A stretch of 45,841 nucleotides of DNA from Symbiodinium natans (taxonomy: Eukaryota > Sar > Dinophyceae > Suessiales > Symbiodiniaceae): contig CAJNDS010000977.1 of the NCBI GenBank assembly GCA_905221605.1, positions 1 through 45,841 of the forward strand, given 5' to 3'. The notes under the pieces were generated by a model. That model was not told the origin of the DNA and ran no database searches. It saw nothing but the letters and a program-made list of their open reading frames with translations. The translations under genes and the position numbers were made by a program. Positions 29,640 to 41,309 of this stretch are shown here, one piece after another (within the stretch, counting starts at the first letter, position 1; each line of letters begins with the position of its first letter).

Positions 29640-32600
29640 TCACTGAGGCTCGTAGTACAGGTGGACCTGTCATCCAGTCAACAGAGACTGTGCTCTGTAG
29701 TTGTGCATGCATACATGCCACATACCTTGCCAGAAGGCCGGATCGGAACGACCTAACGATGTAATCCAACTGGCACTGCATCAGCCACTAGTGGCTCAAT
29801 AGAACGAATGCTGTAGAGCCAAAGCGTGTGTGAAGGTGGTCCAAAATCATTGTCATGCACAGAACCCTTTTTAGTGGGCCACATGCAAATGTCTTCAAAA
29901 CGATTTCTGTCATGGGCCTACGGCCATGGTGTGACACCCTGCTGCACTACCAATGGAAGGTGTTCCATGCCCCGCGCATTTCTTGTCCTACTGTCTGACC
30001 TCTGCCGGTTCTGCGCTCAGCTTTCGCAACTGCCTTGTTTTTCTCATGGGCTTTGTGCGTGGAAAAACCAAGGGCTCTGCCTTGACAAGCTCCTTACCAT
30101 TGACAAACCAACCTCTTTTATCCTCTTTTCACATCTGTTTTCACAATCCTTGCTCAAACATTGAGCTGTTCGTGACAAAGCTGACCAAACGCGAAACATG
30201 GAAAAGCCTGCCAATTTTCAAAATCACACGAACAACTAGAAAACATTGAGGATGAATAACATACATATAATCTACGACTCCTTCCGTAAGCAACAGACAG
30301 ACAAACATAACCTGCCGGATGTTGCGAACAAACCGAAATGGATGAGCATCCGCCCACTCTCCATGTCCCCATGTGTTCTTAAAACAATCATATTTCCTGT
30401 TTCGCGGAAGCACCTCCACAACCATTGGTTTCAGTGAGTGAACGATGATAACGTACGCAGCATGAGCCAGAGTGCTCTTCGTGTTCATGTGATTGCACAT
30501 GGCGGTAGACCACGTTTAGTGGACCAGCCCTCGCCATGCACAACAGCTTATCCTACAACGCTCACCAGCCAGACAAAACAGATCAGTCGCCGCCGAATCC
30601 GAGCTATGTGTCGGTTCAGTGGCCTACGAGCTTCGGACCTCGGAACTCCATTATCAGATCAGCGGCCTCTGATCAATATCTGCTGCTATGATAGCAATAC
30701 GATGAAAAACACGACAAAGGCTTTGCAATCTGCCACACAGCAAAAAAAAAAACGACTTGCCCGGAACTGAGTTGTGGTCGCTGGGGCACAGCCGGTCATT
30801 GATTTCTACATGACCATTTTCAAAACACCCACACACAGCTGAAGGTAAGTCCAAGCTTGCGTGCAGCATCTAGATGCTTATAACTTTATAATCGGCCACA
30901 CATATTATACAGAATCCGCAGGATTTTGCTGTGTGAAGCCTGTCCATCAGAACAACTTGTCTGACCCACCTTGAATCCCTGAAACATGAGGACCTAGCAA
31001 GGAGGTCTTAAACAAAATATAAGAACTCACTCCCGAATCTTTGCCCTTCGTTACATGCAGTCTCGGCTCATCTTCGCTGAGGCAGCAACGCAAAACTGCA
31101 CCCCGGAAGCCCGTCCCCCCCAATTCGCGAGCCAGGCCTCGTAGGTGAAGTCAACGAGGCCGTTGTCCTTCATCTTGCCCTGAGCATTTTTACTGTAGCA
31201 ACATTCGATTAGCAAGTCCGGGCCACGGCCTCTTCAGCTTTTTGACCCTCCAACTGCCCCTCGCCTTGAGTGGTCCAGCTTCCTCGTCTTCGGAGTTGTA
31301 GATCCTTTGTCGCTCTACATTTTCTGGATATATCGAAGGTTTCATGACATGTATACACATACGTTGAACTTGAATCATTAGATGAATAGTATGTCTTAAC
31401 ACATACTTTGAACTTCATCCATTAGATTGAACCGTGTTTTTCGATACCACTGCCTGAAATCCAGGCTCAAGAAACCGCAGGTCGGACCCCGTCGGAACCC
31501 CGCAGGCATTGCTCCCAGGCGCTTGAAGTCGGAGTCCGGCATCCATGCCTGGTCGAAGCCCAGCCTCTTGCGGCCCTCGGACAGCACCTTCAACTGGATT
31601 TGACAGGCTCGGGCACAGCTGCAACGGCTACCTTATAGACCACAAGGTGGTGCTCGAGAAAGCTGGCAAAGGGCAGTGCTTCTCCGACACTCCCTGACAT
31701 CCGATCTTGGCCTGCTACCTCCGGCCTGCTACCTCCATCTGTGGCATCTACCAGTGATGACCAAGTCTAGCCCTGTACCCCCATGTACCCGTCATAGACT
31801 CGTGGAGCCCGGCTGTTCTTGGTACACAAACGGCACGCTCGACACAGCTTGCCTCGCTGACATCTGCATCAGCCTCTGCAGGCGCAGTGCGAACCGTCCA
31901 CAGGCAACGAAACCGAGACCTGATAACACAACTCAGCCCTACACAGACTCCACTTCAAACATGTTCAACAACACCCGGCTCAAACACTCGAGAGTGTCGC
32001 GCAAACACCGGCTGCCTTGATCATGAAGCGGCAGCGGGCCCCCTGCGCAGGGGCGGTGAACCTGAGAATGCTGAGAGTACACAGGGGCGCCTCCATGGTT
32101 CGACTAGGATTCAAGGGAGAGCCGATCGATAAGTACGCACGTCCACGCATAACAAGGCTACTCACTATCTGGACTTCCAGACAGCAAACAAATGCCGCGC
32201 CTTTTGTTCTTAATGGAAACCGCATCCTCTTACCCAGCTGCTTTAAGTAATGCACTGGGCCCTTAGAATTGTGAGGAATCTGCTGAGACATGGGTCTCCC
32301 AAATTAAAGTTCCCTTGTCTAAGGAGGCCTGTTGTCCACATCTTTCACACTGAAAGAACCGCAGACCTCGAAAACGACTAGAAGGAACACGTTCGTCACA
32401 TAACCTAACATAACACAACACAACAGCACAACACCTTCCCCCCCCCCCTCGCAGGGTCGGCGTTAGTGAAGGATAGGCAAGGCTTTGTCTGTCGTTAGCT
32501 GATCTCTATCGCGCTCTAGCGCAGCCGTATACGCCTCTATCGCCCTCGCCGCGCTCAGTCCCTCATCGCCCCCACGCCTGCACCAATCTCATAGAATTTT

Positions 32601-33147
32601 GTCCACTCTCGTAAGTTCTTTAGAGAGCTCCAGTGCATAGCTCTGCATGTTTCTGTCCGTCGTGCGAAGCCGTAGCCTTTTGGCGACACATTCAGCCACT
32701 GCTCCTTTGGAGGTTGAGCCCGGCGCTCGATCTCCACCACGTCGCGGCTGAGGACAGGTGTCCTCGGTGGCGGTGGATGCGGTGGGTCCATGTGGGTCCC
32801 AACTCGTGCAACTCTCGCGCACGAAGCCGCAAAACCCACGGGTCAACAGCTCACGTAGGAATGATTCGGAATGATTCGAAATGTCGGAAGCTGCGCGCCA
32901 AGGTGCCAAGGCGTGGCGGAGGCTCCGGCTTGTCCTCGTAGCGCTGTGCGGCTTTCCTCGCCCCGAGAACAACATGTGAAGAACTCATCAGAACACGCAC
33001 CTACGAGTGCTTTCTGGAGGCGACGTAATCATGCGTAACCTAGCGGGAAGTCAGGGCAGTCGCATGGGGAATTTCGCAAGCCGCCTGGCGTGGTGTGCGC
33101 TGTCCCACAAAGGTCAGGCAGGAGCCCAGGAAGGCGACAAGCAGAAC
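29640..33147 (-). CDS. tandem split gene, copy 2
   Basis: Same eight exons in the same order: 33085-33147, 32898-32956, 32727-32762, 32016-32061, 31514-31587, 31265-31304, 31138-31179, 29640-29666. The leader exon is one codon shorter and more divergent (VLLVAFLGSCLTFVG, then QRTPRQ). From exon 3 on, the protein is identical to copies 1 and 3 although third codon positions vary (for example CTT/CTC, GTC/GTA, CCT/CCG). This pattern shows purifying selection on a working gene. The first coding exon, expected between 33148 and ~33570, is not recognised. The intron between exons 4 and 5 contains a 180-bp segment nearly identical to the same intron of copy 3. Regulation cannot be read: no promoter motif is evident. 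Confidence 0.78.
31749..31928. repeat. 180-bp intronic repeat, copy in gene 2
   Basis: Differs from 34441-34620 at only about three positions. It lies between exons 4 and 5 of copy 2. A plus-strand frame is open through it in both copies (start MTKSSPVPPCTRHRLVEPGC), but no function is evident. Confidence 0.8.
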
Positions 33148-33575
33148 CTAAGGTGCGGTGTGGTTGGCAAAATTCAATTAGCTCGTCTTACCAAGTCCCA
33201 CATGACAGATGTTGTCAGCGATGGCAGTTCCTCCTAAGAATTGGTGAGCTTGTTATTCGTCAAATCAGCAACAAGTAAACACAATACAAGAGGGATTCAG
33301 ACCCACCACTTTAACTTCTCCAGGCTGCTGCACACAGCAAGCTGGATTTGGCCATCTCTCCAGCGCGGGGTGGGGGCTGAGGTGCGGGTGAGCCTCCTGT
33401 TAAAGCTGCCAGGGCTCGGGACTCCCAACAATCCAAATCTAGATCTCCCAGGAGCGCTAAGGGTGTTGCATGTTGAGGGACTGAGGGATGCATAACGACC
33501 CTTCTCTCCAAATTGCAAGCACTGTGCAAGGGATGTGCGAACAGTTTTGGACCCCGATGCTTTTCTCGGTGGAGA

Positions 33576-33595
33576 AGGCCCGCGATGCAAAGCAT
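33576..33595 (-). other. conserved block after tandem gene copy 3
   Basis: Minus ATGCTTTGCATCGCGGGCCT, about 150 nt after the stop-containing exon of copy 3, with the same GATGC-AAA-GCATC hairpin. Confidence 0.5.
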
Positions 33596-33743
33596 CTGCA
33601 GCCCTCGGGAGAAAGGCACGCTTTGAGAGCCTTCCCAAAACGCTGTGTGCCTTGACCTAGGATTGCTGGCCAGCTCAAGAGTGTACAGGGCTCGATGACT
33701 CCGCATGAAGTCGTCTCACTTTGGGTCAGAACTTGCCATCGTC

Positions 33744-36439
33744 TCACTGCGGCTCGTAGTAGAGGTGTACCTCACCGTCAAGAGCAGAGAGAATCACCCT
33801 TTGCAGCTAGGATACAAGCCCACATCCAACATCCCAGCTACAAATTGCATGTCGGTTCCCTCTTTGCAGCCAGCAAAAGCGCTGCGGTCATTTACAGCTC
33901 ACAGTTCTTTCCCTTTACGTCAAAACCTTTCTGTCTTGGCTTCCCTGGGATGGCTCTTCAACTTTTGGCAAGTCTTGGCTTCAAAGGCGGAGAAGGGAGT
34001 TTGCTGAGTTTCCTTTCTCGGGTAAGGCCTCGTAGGTGAAGTCAACGAGGCCGTTGTCCTTCATCTTGCCCTGCAAAGGCTTGACTGGCTCGGCAGAAAG
34101 GCATCTGAAGGTCTTAATTATAAACCAAGTGCAGGGCCTTCAATGGGCCGGCTTCCTCGTCCTCGGAGTTGTAGATCCTTCAGGAAAACCCAAACATTCT
34201 AAAAACATCCTACACCTAGATCGTCTGCGAGGTTTGGCACATCTGCTGAGCCCACGTGGAAAACAGCGCATCTTGAGATGCGTTGAGGTTTGTTGAGCTC
34301 CGTCGAGCCCAGGCGCTTGAAGTCGGAGTCCGGCATCCATGCCTGGTCGAAGCCCAGCCTCTTGCGGCCCTCGGACAGCACCTTCAACTGAACAGCTTGA
34401 CGAAAAAGCTGGCAAAGGGCAGTGCTTCTCCTTTAGCGGCTACCAGTGATGACCAAGTCTAGCCCTGTACCCCCATGTACCCGTCATAGACTCGTGGAGC
34501 CCGGCTGTTCTTGGTACACAAACGGCACGCTCGACACAGCTCGCCTCGCTGACATCCGCATCAGCCTCTGCAGGCGCAGTGCGAACCGTCCAAAGGCAAC
34601 GAAACCGAGACCTGATAACAAATCAAAGATTCAAAGGCTCCATGTCCATGTGGAGATAAGAGGAGCAGACGTGATTCACGTGATTTGCTCATTACTTTAT
34701 GCCATCTGTTGGACATTCTTCTTCGCATCAGTATGCGGTTTTCCGACAGGAAGTAACGTTGCTTCGGTTCCCATCTTCCTCTTTCTCTCGGCATCTCAGG
34801 CTCGACAGGCTCGACAGGCATGCCCAAACCCACTCAAGAGTGTTGTACAAACACCGAGAGAGGAACCTGCCTTGATCATGAAGCGGCAGCGGGCCCCCTG
34901 CGCAGGGGCGGTGAACCTGAGAGCGGCTTCTTGACTTCGATGCCACACCCCCCCCCCCGTCGGGAAGGGATTTGGGAATACCTTTCTGAACAACAAAGAC
35001 TTGCTGGCTTCGAACATGCTTCTTATCACGCCTATCGTGTTTCTGTCTTCTCCACCTAAGCAGCAGCTCTGATCATGGCTGGGCAAAACACTGCCACATC
35101 CCTGAAAAGCAAGTTTTCGGTGCCTGACCACGCCCCAGTCCTGAGGCCGGTGCTCGATCTCCACCACGTCACGGCTAAGGACCGGTGTCCTCAGGCTCAC
35201 AGGCTTCTTTCTTCTTGGAGCGATTAGGATGGTTTGGGCTTGCTCGCTTTGGCATGAGACATTCTCCCCCCCCACTCAAACAAACTGGCACCCTTTGGAA
35301 TTATCGTTTTGATTTGGACTGAGGGGTTGTGAAGGGCTGTGAGCAATTTGTTGAAGGTTTAAGAGCTGGGGCTTCAATCTTGAATCTACCACCAGGCAAG
35401 GTCATTTTTGTTTACCCAGGCTGTACATCAGGCTGCGGAGCAAAGCCACTGAACCGACCTTTTTTGGCAAACCACCTAGCTCGGGATCTTCAAGATGATC
35501 TCGCCCATCGAGATCCGTGTCATTCTGGGCTTCATGGCTTTGATTGTGATCTCATTGGCTAGTCCTCCCTGCAGTCCGCGTTAAGTTTCGAAGGTTTCGG
35601 CGAAAATTTCAATGGTTTCAGATCGAGGTTCAGAAAGGCCGCTTGCCCTGAATTGCTAAGGTGGTCAACAAAGTGACAGAGGTCGCACGCAGTCCAGAGA
35701 AGATGATGATCCCATGCATCCAAGAGCTCAGTCCCTCGGATAGGGGAGCTTTGAGCCCAAGAGGGGACCTTGAGGAGAGGCAGCTGCGTGGCGCCTGAGG
35801 TTTCTTCATTCTGGCCTTCGGATTTCGCTTAGAAGTGGTTGTTATTGGGTGCTTTTTTGAAACAGCCTCTGCTCGCCACCACCACATGGAACAGACCAAG
35901 CACCCAGCGCAAGTCCGTCTCAAGGGAGCTCTTGCGTTCATCATTGCGTTTATATGTCACGAAATCCAAGAAACCGAAGCACAAGAAGCACAAGAAGCAC
36001 AAGAAGCACAAGAAGCCGAACCGAGATGCCATGGCGTCGCGGAGGCGCCGGCTTGTCCCCGCAGTGCTGTGCGTGCATCCTGACGCAGTTCACCCGGGGT
36101 GACAAGGGTTCGCCCCTGAATGCACTAGAGTGCCTTCTGAGTGGGACCAAGAGCTTGCCAGAACTCTCCTGCTTTCTGCGGGTGCTTCCAAACGTCTGCT
36201 GCACGTATCCCTCTGCTTGTTCTGTATCCAGGGCATGATCTGAGGTGCCCAACTCGATTCCGTTAATCCTTCAGGGAAACTCAATTTCAGCTTCTGATCT
36301 CGAGAATTGACCTGTCCGACAGCGCCAGCTAGAGCCCGAAGCGCCCTGCATCTAGTCACCTAGTCTCGACGGCCTGGCGAGGCGCTGCGCGCAGGCCCAC
36401 AAAGGAGAGGGAGGCACCCAAGAAGGCGACCAGCAGAAC
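33744..36439 (-). CDS. tandem split gene, copy 3
   Basis: The most compact copy. Exons: 36374-36439, 36021-36079, 35154-35189, 34871-34916, 34308-34381, 34138-34177, 34029-34070, 33744-33770. The leader exon VLLVAFLGASLSFVG ends in GLRAAPRQ and is joined in frame to ARTALRGQAGASATPWHLG. A hydrophobic core ending in FVG, then a basic, Ala/Ser/Thr-rich stretch, resembles a dinoflagellate bipartite plastid leader, but a plain secretory signal is equally possible. The last exon is a 27-nt segment ending PQ-TGA. Exons of 36-74 nt separated by introns of about 80-540 bp give a small protein of at least ~129 residues. No catalytic motif is seen, and the Cys in the FMIK exon is the only invariant Cys. 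Confidence 0.8.
34441..34620. repeat. 180-bp intronic repeat, copy in gene 3
   Basis: Partner of 31749-31928, between exons 4 and 5 of copy 3. It is preceded in both genes by the shared AAAGCTGGCAAAGGGCAGTG. Confidence 0.8.
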
Positions 36440-36444
36440 CTTGG

Positions 36445-37380
36445 GTCGATTCAAGATTCAGGCCATTTCAGAGCTTCAACGGCTTTTGAGATGTCATAGC
36501 ATGTCAGCTGCGGTCATAGCTGTATGTAGAGGCCTGGTGAAGTCACAAAGTAGAGTGGCCATGACTGATCAACGCTCCCTGAAGGGATAGAAGAAAACGG
36601 GCTATGTGGTCTCAGTGCAGATGCTCTCACAACCCCGCAAACTCCGCAACCTCAAGCCCTCAGCCTTTCTTCTTTCAAGAAAAGCCGACTTTGCTTCGAA
36701 GATGCGGCTGGCAATAGGGACTTAGCCATGTGGGACACAAGATCGAGGACAGGGTCGAGGGCAATGGCCCAGAGCTTGATAAAAAATGAGCTACCACAGA
36801 GGAAAGTGAGGGGGATAAGGTTTCAAAAGGTCTGAAGATGGCTTTTGAAGCCTAAGCTGAGAACACCACCATCAACCACTCAGCAGCATGCCAAAGGCTC
36901 TCACCGCGCACAACGCAAGTCTGGTAGGCCTATGCGTCTGGGGCCTCCATGTACGGTGTGAGGGTGGTTGCTTTTTTTGGCTACAGTGAAAACATGCGCT
37001 TCATGACTATCGGTTGCAAACGCGCGATGACTGCACCCACCCCTGCAGGCACAGAGCCCACACAACAGAAGTGGACACTTACGAGACGCGCCGGCGTTGA
37101 GGACCACCGGCAATTGCGGAGAATGACACAAACACGCGCATCAGGCATCAAAACAACGATGAACACTAAGATTTTGTATATGTTATTTTCCTCTGGAGCG
37201 TGAGGGCTTTTCAATTGCAATACAGTTTGCTGCCTTTCTTTCGGGTAAGTGTTTGTTTAATCTATCAATTTTCAACAGATGCATGTTTCTATTTCATGTC
37301 GTCAAAGTTGGTGACAAATTCGGAAACTTTAAGCAGTTGACAGAGTTTTTTTTTTGAGGTATCAGATCTTCAGCGCATAG
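36445..37380. other. upstream region of gene copy 3, no recognised gene
   Basis: Should contain the missing first exon and promoter of copy 3. No block shared with the corresponding region of copies 1 and 2 could be found by eye. Confidence 0.4.
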
Positions 37381-37384
37381 AACC

Positions 37385-37614
37385 CCCCCCGCCCCCCACC
37401 CTGTGGGACCCCCCCCCCCATCGCTTGGAGGAGCTGCAAACTGATGCCGTGGAGGGTCCCGCATGTGGGCGGGTTCTACGGAGGGAGCGCACCCCCCCCC
37501 TCACCCCCCCCTCACCCCCTCACCCCTGTCCTCCCCTTTTTTTGCAGAAACCCTCTTTCCTGTCCTGGGGCCAGCCCGGCTGCCGAGGCGGCTCGCGCAA
37601 GCGTTTACAATTAG
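37385..37614. repeat. dispersed GC-rich repeat, copy B
   Basis: Same order of blocks as 27608-27818, ending GCAAGCGTTTACAATTA. The C-rich middle is longer (CACCCCCCCCTCACC-type units). Confidence 0.75.
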
Positions 37615-37938
37615 TTGCGTTTTAGATATGTTAACCGAAACATTGATATTGATGCCACTTACTGAACAATCTTTAGTCTTGTCCGTGATCTTCAGAATCA
37701 GAATCGGAAGTTCAATTCCCAGGACAGAAAACCTCGTAAATATCGAGTGATTCCCCATTTTACGCGCATGATGCGCTGTTTGGTAATCCCCAAGTAACCC
37801 CTTACTCAAAAAAAAGAATGCAAGGGCAAACGCGTGTGTTGAATGCTGCTAAGGCTCCCAGGCCCACCCCGCTGATGCTCATCATTCTGGCGCGGGCGCG
37901 CGCGCGCGCGAGTTCGTACACGCGTGCGCGCAGAGAGG

Positions 37939-38194
<256 letters not shown>

Positions 38195-38312
38195 CTTGAC
38201 TTTGAAATCGCAGAACTCTGCGGAAGGGGAGACAGACCTGATAGAGAGTCCGGCCCAGTCGACTGTACTATGACATCTCCGTACTCGCATTAAAATGCCC
38301 GCGCAGTACGTC

Positions 38313-38967
38313 TCAAACCCTGCCCCGTAGCGACACTACCAGCAGGCAGGGACGACTTTGCAGCATACTCCACCTACCCAGCCAAGCTGAAGACAGAGAA
38401 CATAACAGTTCTGCTCCAAAACTTTCAACTGCTTTGGAGCTACATCTAGCGGCCGGCTTGCTGTCCTCAGTACAGGCCGGACTCCCGCGAGGCGCCGTTG
38501 TAGAGGCGAAATCCCCGCTTGCCCTGAAACTACGGCAATGTCCCCTGCAGACTGTGTCTCCAAGATGACACACACCCGCCAGCAGGCGGTATCTGCTCAT
38601 CGTCACCGAGGTTGAGCTCCCCTGGAAAACAGGAATGAGAAGCTCAGCGCGCGGCGTACACTGAATGCGATGTTCCGCACCAGAGCGTGTGGGCACACTA
38701 GTGGATCATGCTGTGCACGCCAGTGCGTTACGCAGTCTTGGATGGTTGTGGCACTATCAGGCAGTTCAAGGCAAAGAATGCCCTGACCTGAGTCCCGCAC
38801 CGGCGCCGGCTGGGCCGTTTCAGGGATGGTGCGAGCTTGCCACTTGCCTTGCGCTGCAGGGGGCCCCCCACGTCTAGTCGATGGCCCAGGAACTCCGCGC
38901 AATCTTGCTGAAAGGCAAGATCTCCTACAACATGGCCCCACCCTACCAGCAACGCTTGCCAGGCCAT
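38313..38967 (-). pseudogene. ubiquitin-specific-protease-like domain of a LINE relic
   Basis: Minus-strand frames show FQQDCAEFLGHRL, matching the QQDxxEFL box of ubiquitin-specific proteases, then TTIQDCVTHWRAQHD. After a frameshift near 38695 comes LLIPVFQGSS, then YRLLAGVCHLGDTVCRGHC, which matches the catalytic His box (GxxxHxG...GHY, with Cys in place of Tyr). The catalytic Cys box that should lie N-terminal is absent. At least two frames are needed, so this is a dead copy. It directly follows the endonuclease relic on the same strand, suggesting both belonged to one retroelement polyprotein. Confidence 0.55.
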
Positions 38968-39169
38968 AAAATGGCGTAAGTCAACGACCCGTCAATGACC
39001 CCGACACAAATAATTCACCACAAGACCCAAACCACTCGAGCTGCTGTTGACGAGCGAGGAAGCTCGAAGTGTGAAGGCCAGCAGAAACGCAGCCGCATTC
39101 AAATAACACAGACTAGAGGGATTGAGGAGTTTAAGCGTCAGCAGACCCTTCAAGGCAGGGCCGATGAGA

Positions 39170-40260
39170 TCACCAAGTTTCCAGAGCAGGACGGGGGCCA
39201 GATGACGGGGAACTGCTTTCCGCGCTGAGAAGGACCGGAGAGCCTCCGGACCCCGAATCTGGGTCTGCATCCGCGGTTGCTTGGGCATGAACGTTCGAAT
39301 GACCGCAAAAAGAGCGGCGGTCCCCTTGTTGTTCTGCCTGAGATGCGATGGAGACGCGGTCGTCCATCACTTGCCGCCTCGCCTTACGACTGGTCTTTCG
39401 CAGCGCCCTGTGGAAAGGAAGCACTGAGAGACCAGCCAACCAGGAAACCTCGAGAGTACGACGCCGTGTCTCCCATATTGCTCCCGCTAAGCCGCGCACC
39501 TGCGGGAGATGCGAGAGAGTGGGGCGAGGCGCTTCGACCATCAGGGGTGTCGCCGCTTCTTGAAGACAGCCGTTAAGCTCCTGCGGCGTATGAGCACTCG
39601 GCAGCGCATGCGCCAGTCGCTCGCGGAAGGCTCGAATGGCTTCAGGAGCTTGGGCGAGGCTGAGCTTTGCCTGTTTCGGCACACTGGGAGTGGCCGGCGC
39701 AATGGCATACCAACAGGCAGGTAACGACCCATAGACCGGATGGTGCAGAGGACCGTACCGCCACCTCAAGACAGGACAGTTGTGGTCCGGCTCAGCGCTA
39801 CGAGCCTTGTCATCAACCTGACGCGCGCGGCCAATCAGAAAGTCGATTTGAGTGAACGTTTCTCCACTCTGAAAGGTACAGGCACGTAAGCCACTCTTCC
39901 AAGCGTTGATCGCTTGCAGCGAGTGAGTCTGCAACAGGCTCTGGACCGATGGCTGGTCTGGGGGGGGGCGCTCTGGCAGATTTTGCGCCTGGGCCAATCG
40001 GCCACCGGTGTTGAAATCCTCGCCCAACACCAACACGTTTCGTCGCGGAACTCCCCCGAGAAGTTTGTCCAGCTGGACCCAGAGACGCTCCCTTCGTTGC
40101 AGAAGCGAGGCGGTATTTTCGCTGTGACTCCAGCAATCCTCCTGGACAGGATCCTTGGGGTTGGGCGGGCGTTTCCTTCTGCAGACGCTGCCGCTCCCAC
40201 AAGGTCCCGCGGCTGTAGTCGCCTCCGTGAGCTGCGTTCAAAAACAGCGTGAAGTCGATG
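39170..40260 (-). pseudogene. LINE EEP endonuclease relic
   Basis: The minus strand encodes an AP-endonuclease-like (EEP) C-terminal half. A frame near 40200-40030 gives LWVQLDKLLGGVPRR, continuing into NVLVLGEDFNTGG (the GDFN box, here GEDFN). Then come FTQIDFLIGRARQVDD (the S/T-x-IDFIL box) and EPDHNCPVLRW, corresponding to the final catalytic D-H. The frame stays open to 39170 through a linker typical of the EEP-RT interval (RALRKTSRKARRQ). No RT motif follows before the protease-like region at 38967, so the central ~2 kb expected for RT has been lost. The N-terminal half of EEP is frame-shifted. Confidence 0.65.
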
Positions 40261-40464
40261 AATTTGCGTGGGTCCGCGCTGCCGCCGTAATTAATGGCCG
40301 GACCGTTCAAGCCGCACGCATGTCCGCGTCCAAGGCGCACACAGCAAATCGGTCTTTCCCGTGTCCAGGCCGCACACACGTCTTGTTTTCATTGGTTTTT
40401 ACCACGCATTTTGAAGCTTTCGGATTCCGGAAACTTCGAAATGGGTGGCTGCCCAGGGCTTTCA

Positions 40465-40535
40465 GAGCGCGCGCAGCTTGGAAGTGCCGCGTGCAGCTTG
40501 GAAGTGCCGGGAAGTGCCGCGTGCAGCTTGGAAGT
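40465..40535. repeat. GCAGCTTGGAAGTGCCGCGT short tandem repeat
   Basis: Three to four imperfect ~20-bp units, just before the telomere-like region. Confidence 0.7.
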
Positions 40536-40566
40536 GGCTGGGTTTAGGGTTAATTTCAAAGATCTT

Positions 40567-40601
40567 GGCACCCAAACGAGCCCCGCGCTCGTTTGGGTGC
40601 C
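40567..40601. other. perfect 14-bp inverted repeat
   Basis: GGCACCCAAACGAG - 7-nt loop - CTCGTTTGGGTGCC, situated between a TTTAGGG copy (40541-40550) and the main array. Confidence 0.85.
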
Positions 40602-40608
40602 ACGAGTC

Positions 40609-40778
40609 GGGTTTAGGGCTTAGGGTTTAGGGTTTAGGGTTTAGGGGTTAGGGGTTTAGGGTTTAGGGGGTTTTAGGTTTTAGGGTTTAGGGGGTTTTAG
40701 GGTTTAGGGTTTGGGGTTTAGGGCTTAGGGGGTTTTAGGGTTTAGGGTTTAGGGTTTAGGGGTTTAGGGTTTAGGGTT
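40609..40778 (+). repeat. interstitial TTTAGGG telomere-type array
   Basis: About 20 tandem or slightly expanded copies of TTTAGGG (with TTTTAGGG, TTTAGGGG and CTTAGGG variants) in one orientation. The heptamer is the telomere unit of plants and has been reported for dinoflagellates. Confidence 0.9.
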
Positions 40779-40799
40779 TGCGCCGAAGCTGGAGAAGGA

Positions 40800-41309
40800 T
40801 ATGACATGGCCGGACGGGTGAACAAACTTGAAATTTGTTTCGATTCCGGAGCACGCTCAAGGCCATCGAGAATGGGGCCTTGCTTCGGCCACATCATTTC
40901 ACGCGTTTCCCTCCCGCGCCGTCAAGCGCGGCTCCCACCCTTAGCCAGCTCCGCCTTTTAGGGTTTAGTTTCCTAAACTCATGTTTAGGAAACTCTCTTG
41001 ATTTTTCTCACCTTCCTTCTTGTATGTGTTCTTGTCGGGGTGTATTAAACCCTAGTCAAAATTGCTTGTTTGGTCCAGCGCGATCTTAGTCCTCTTGCAG
41101 CCTGTTAGTCCTAACCGAAGGTTTTGCACCCGGGGGAAAGAAGAGACCGATGGTTGACCGTAGCTTTTAAGCACCGTACTGGTGCTTTCTGTGAATTACA
41201 GTCTCTGCTCTCTTTGCTGCACAGCTGCCTGCCCTAGTTCACAAGACTTTTATACGACAGCCAGCTAGTAAAACACAGAACTGCGAGACTGTTCTTTTTG
41301 ACTAGTGGT
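40800..41309. other. no recognisable gene
   Basis: Spacer between the telomere-like array and the satellite domain. Contains isolated TTTAGGGTTTAG near 40960. Nothing else supported. Confidence 0.5.

Noticed and set aside
32670-32684. CCGTAGCC-TTTTGGC, like the start of DinoSL with one base missing
   Set aside because: The match ends after 15 bases and the CTCAAG end is absent. Taken as chance.
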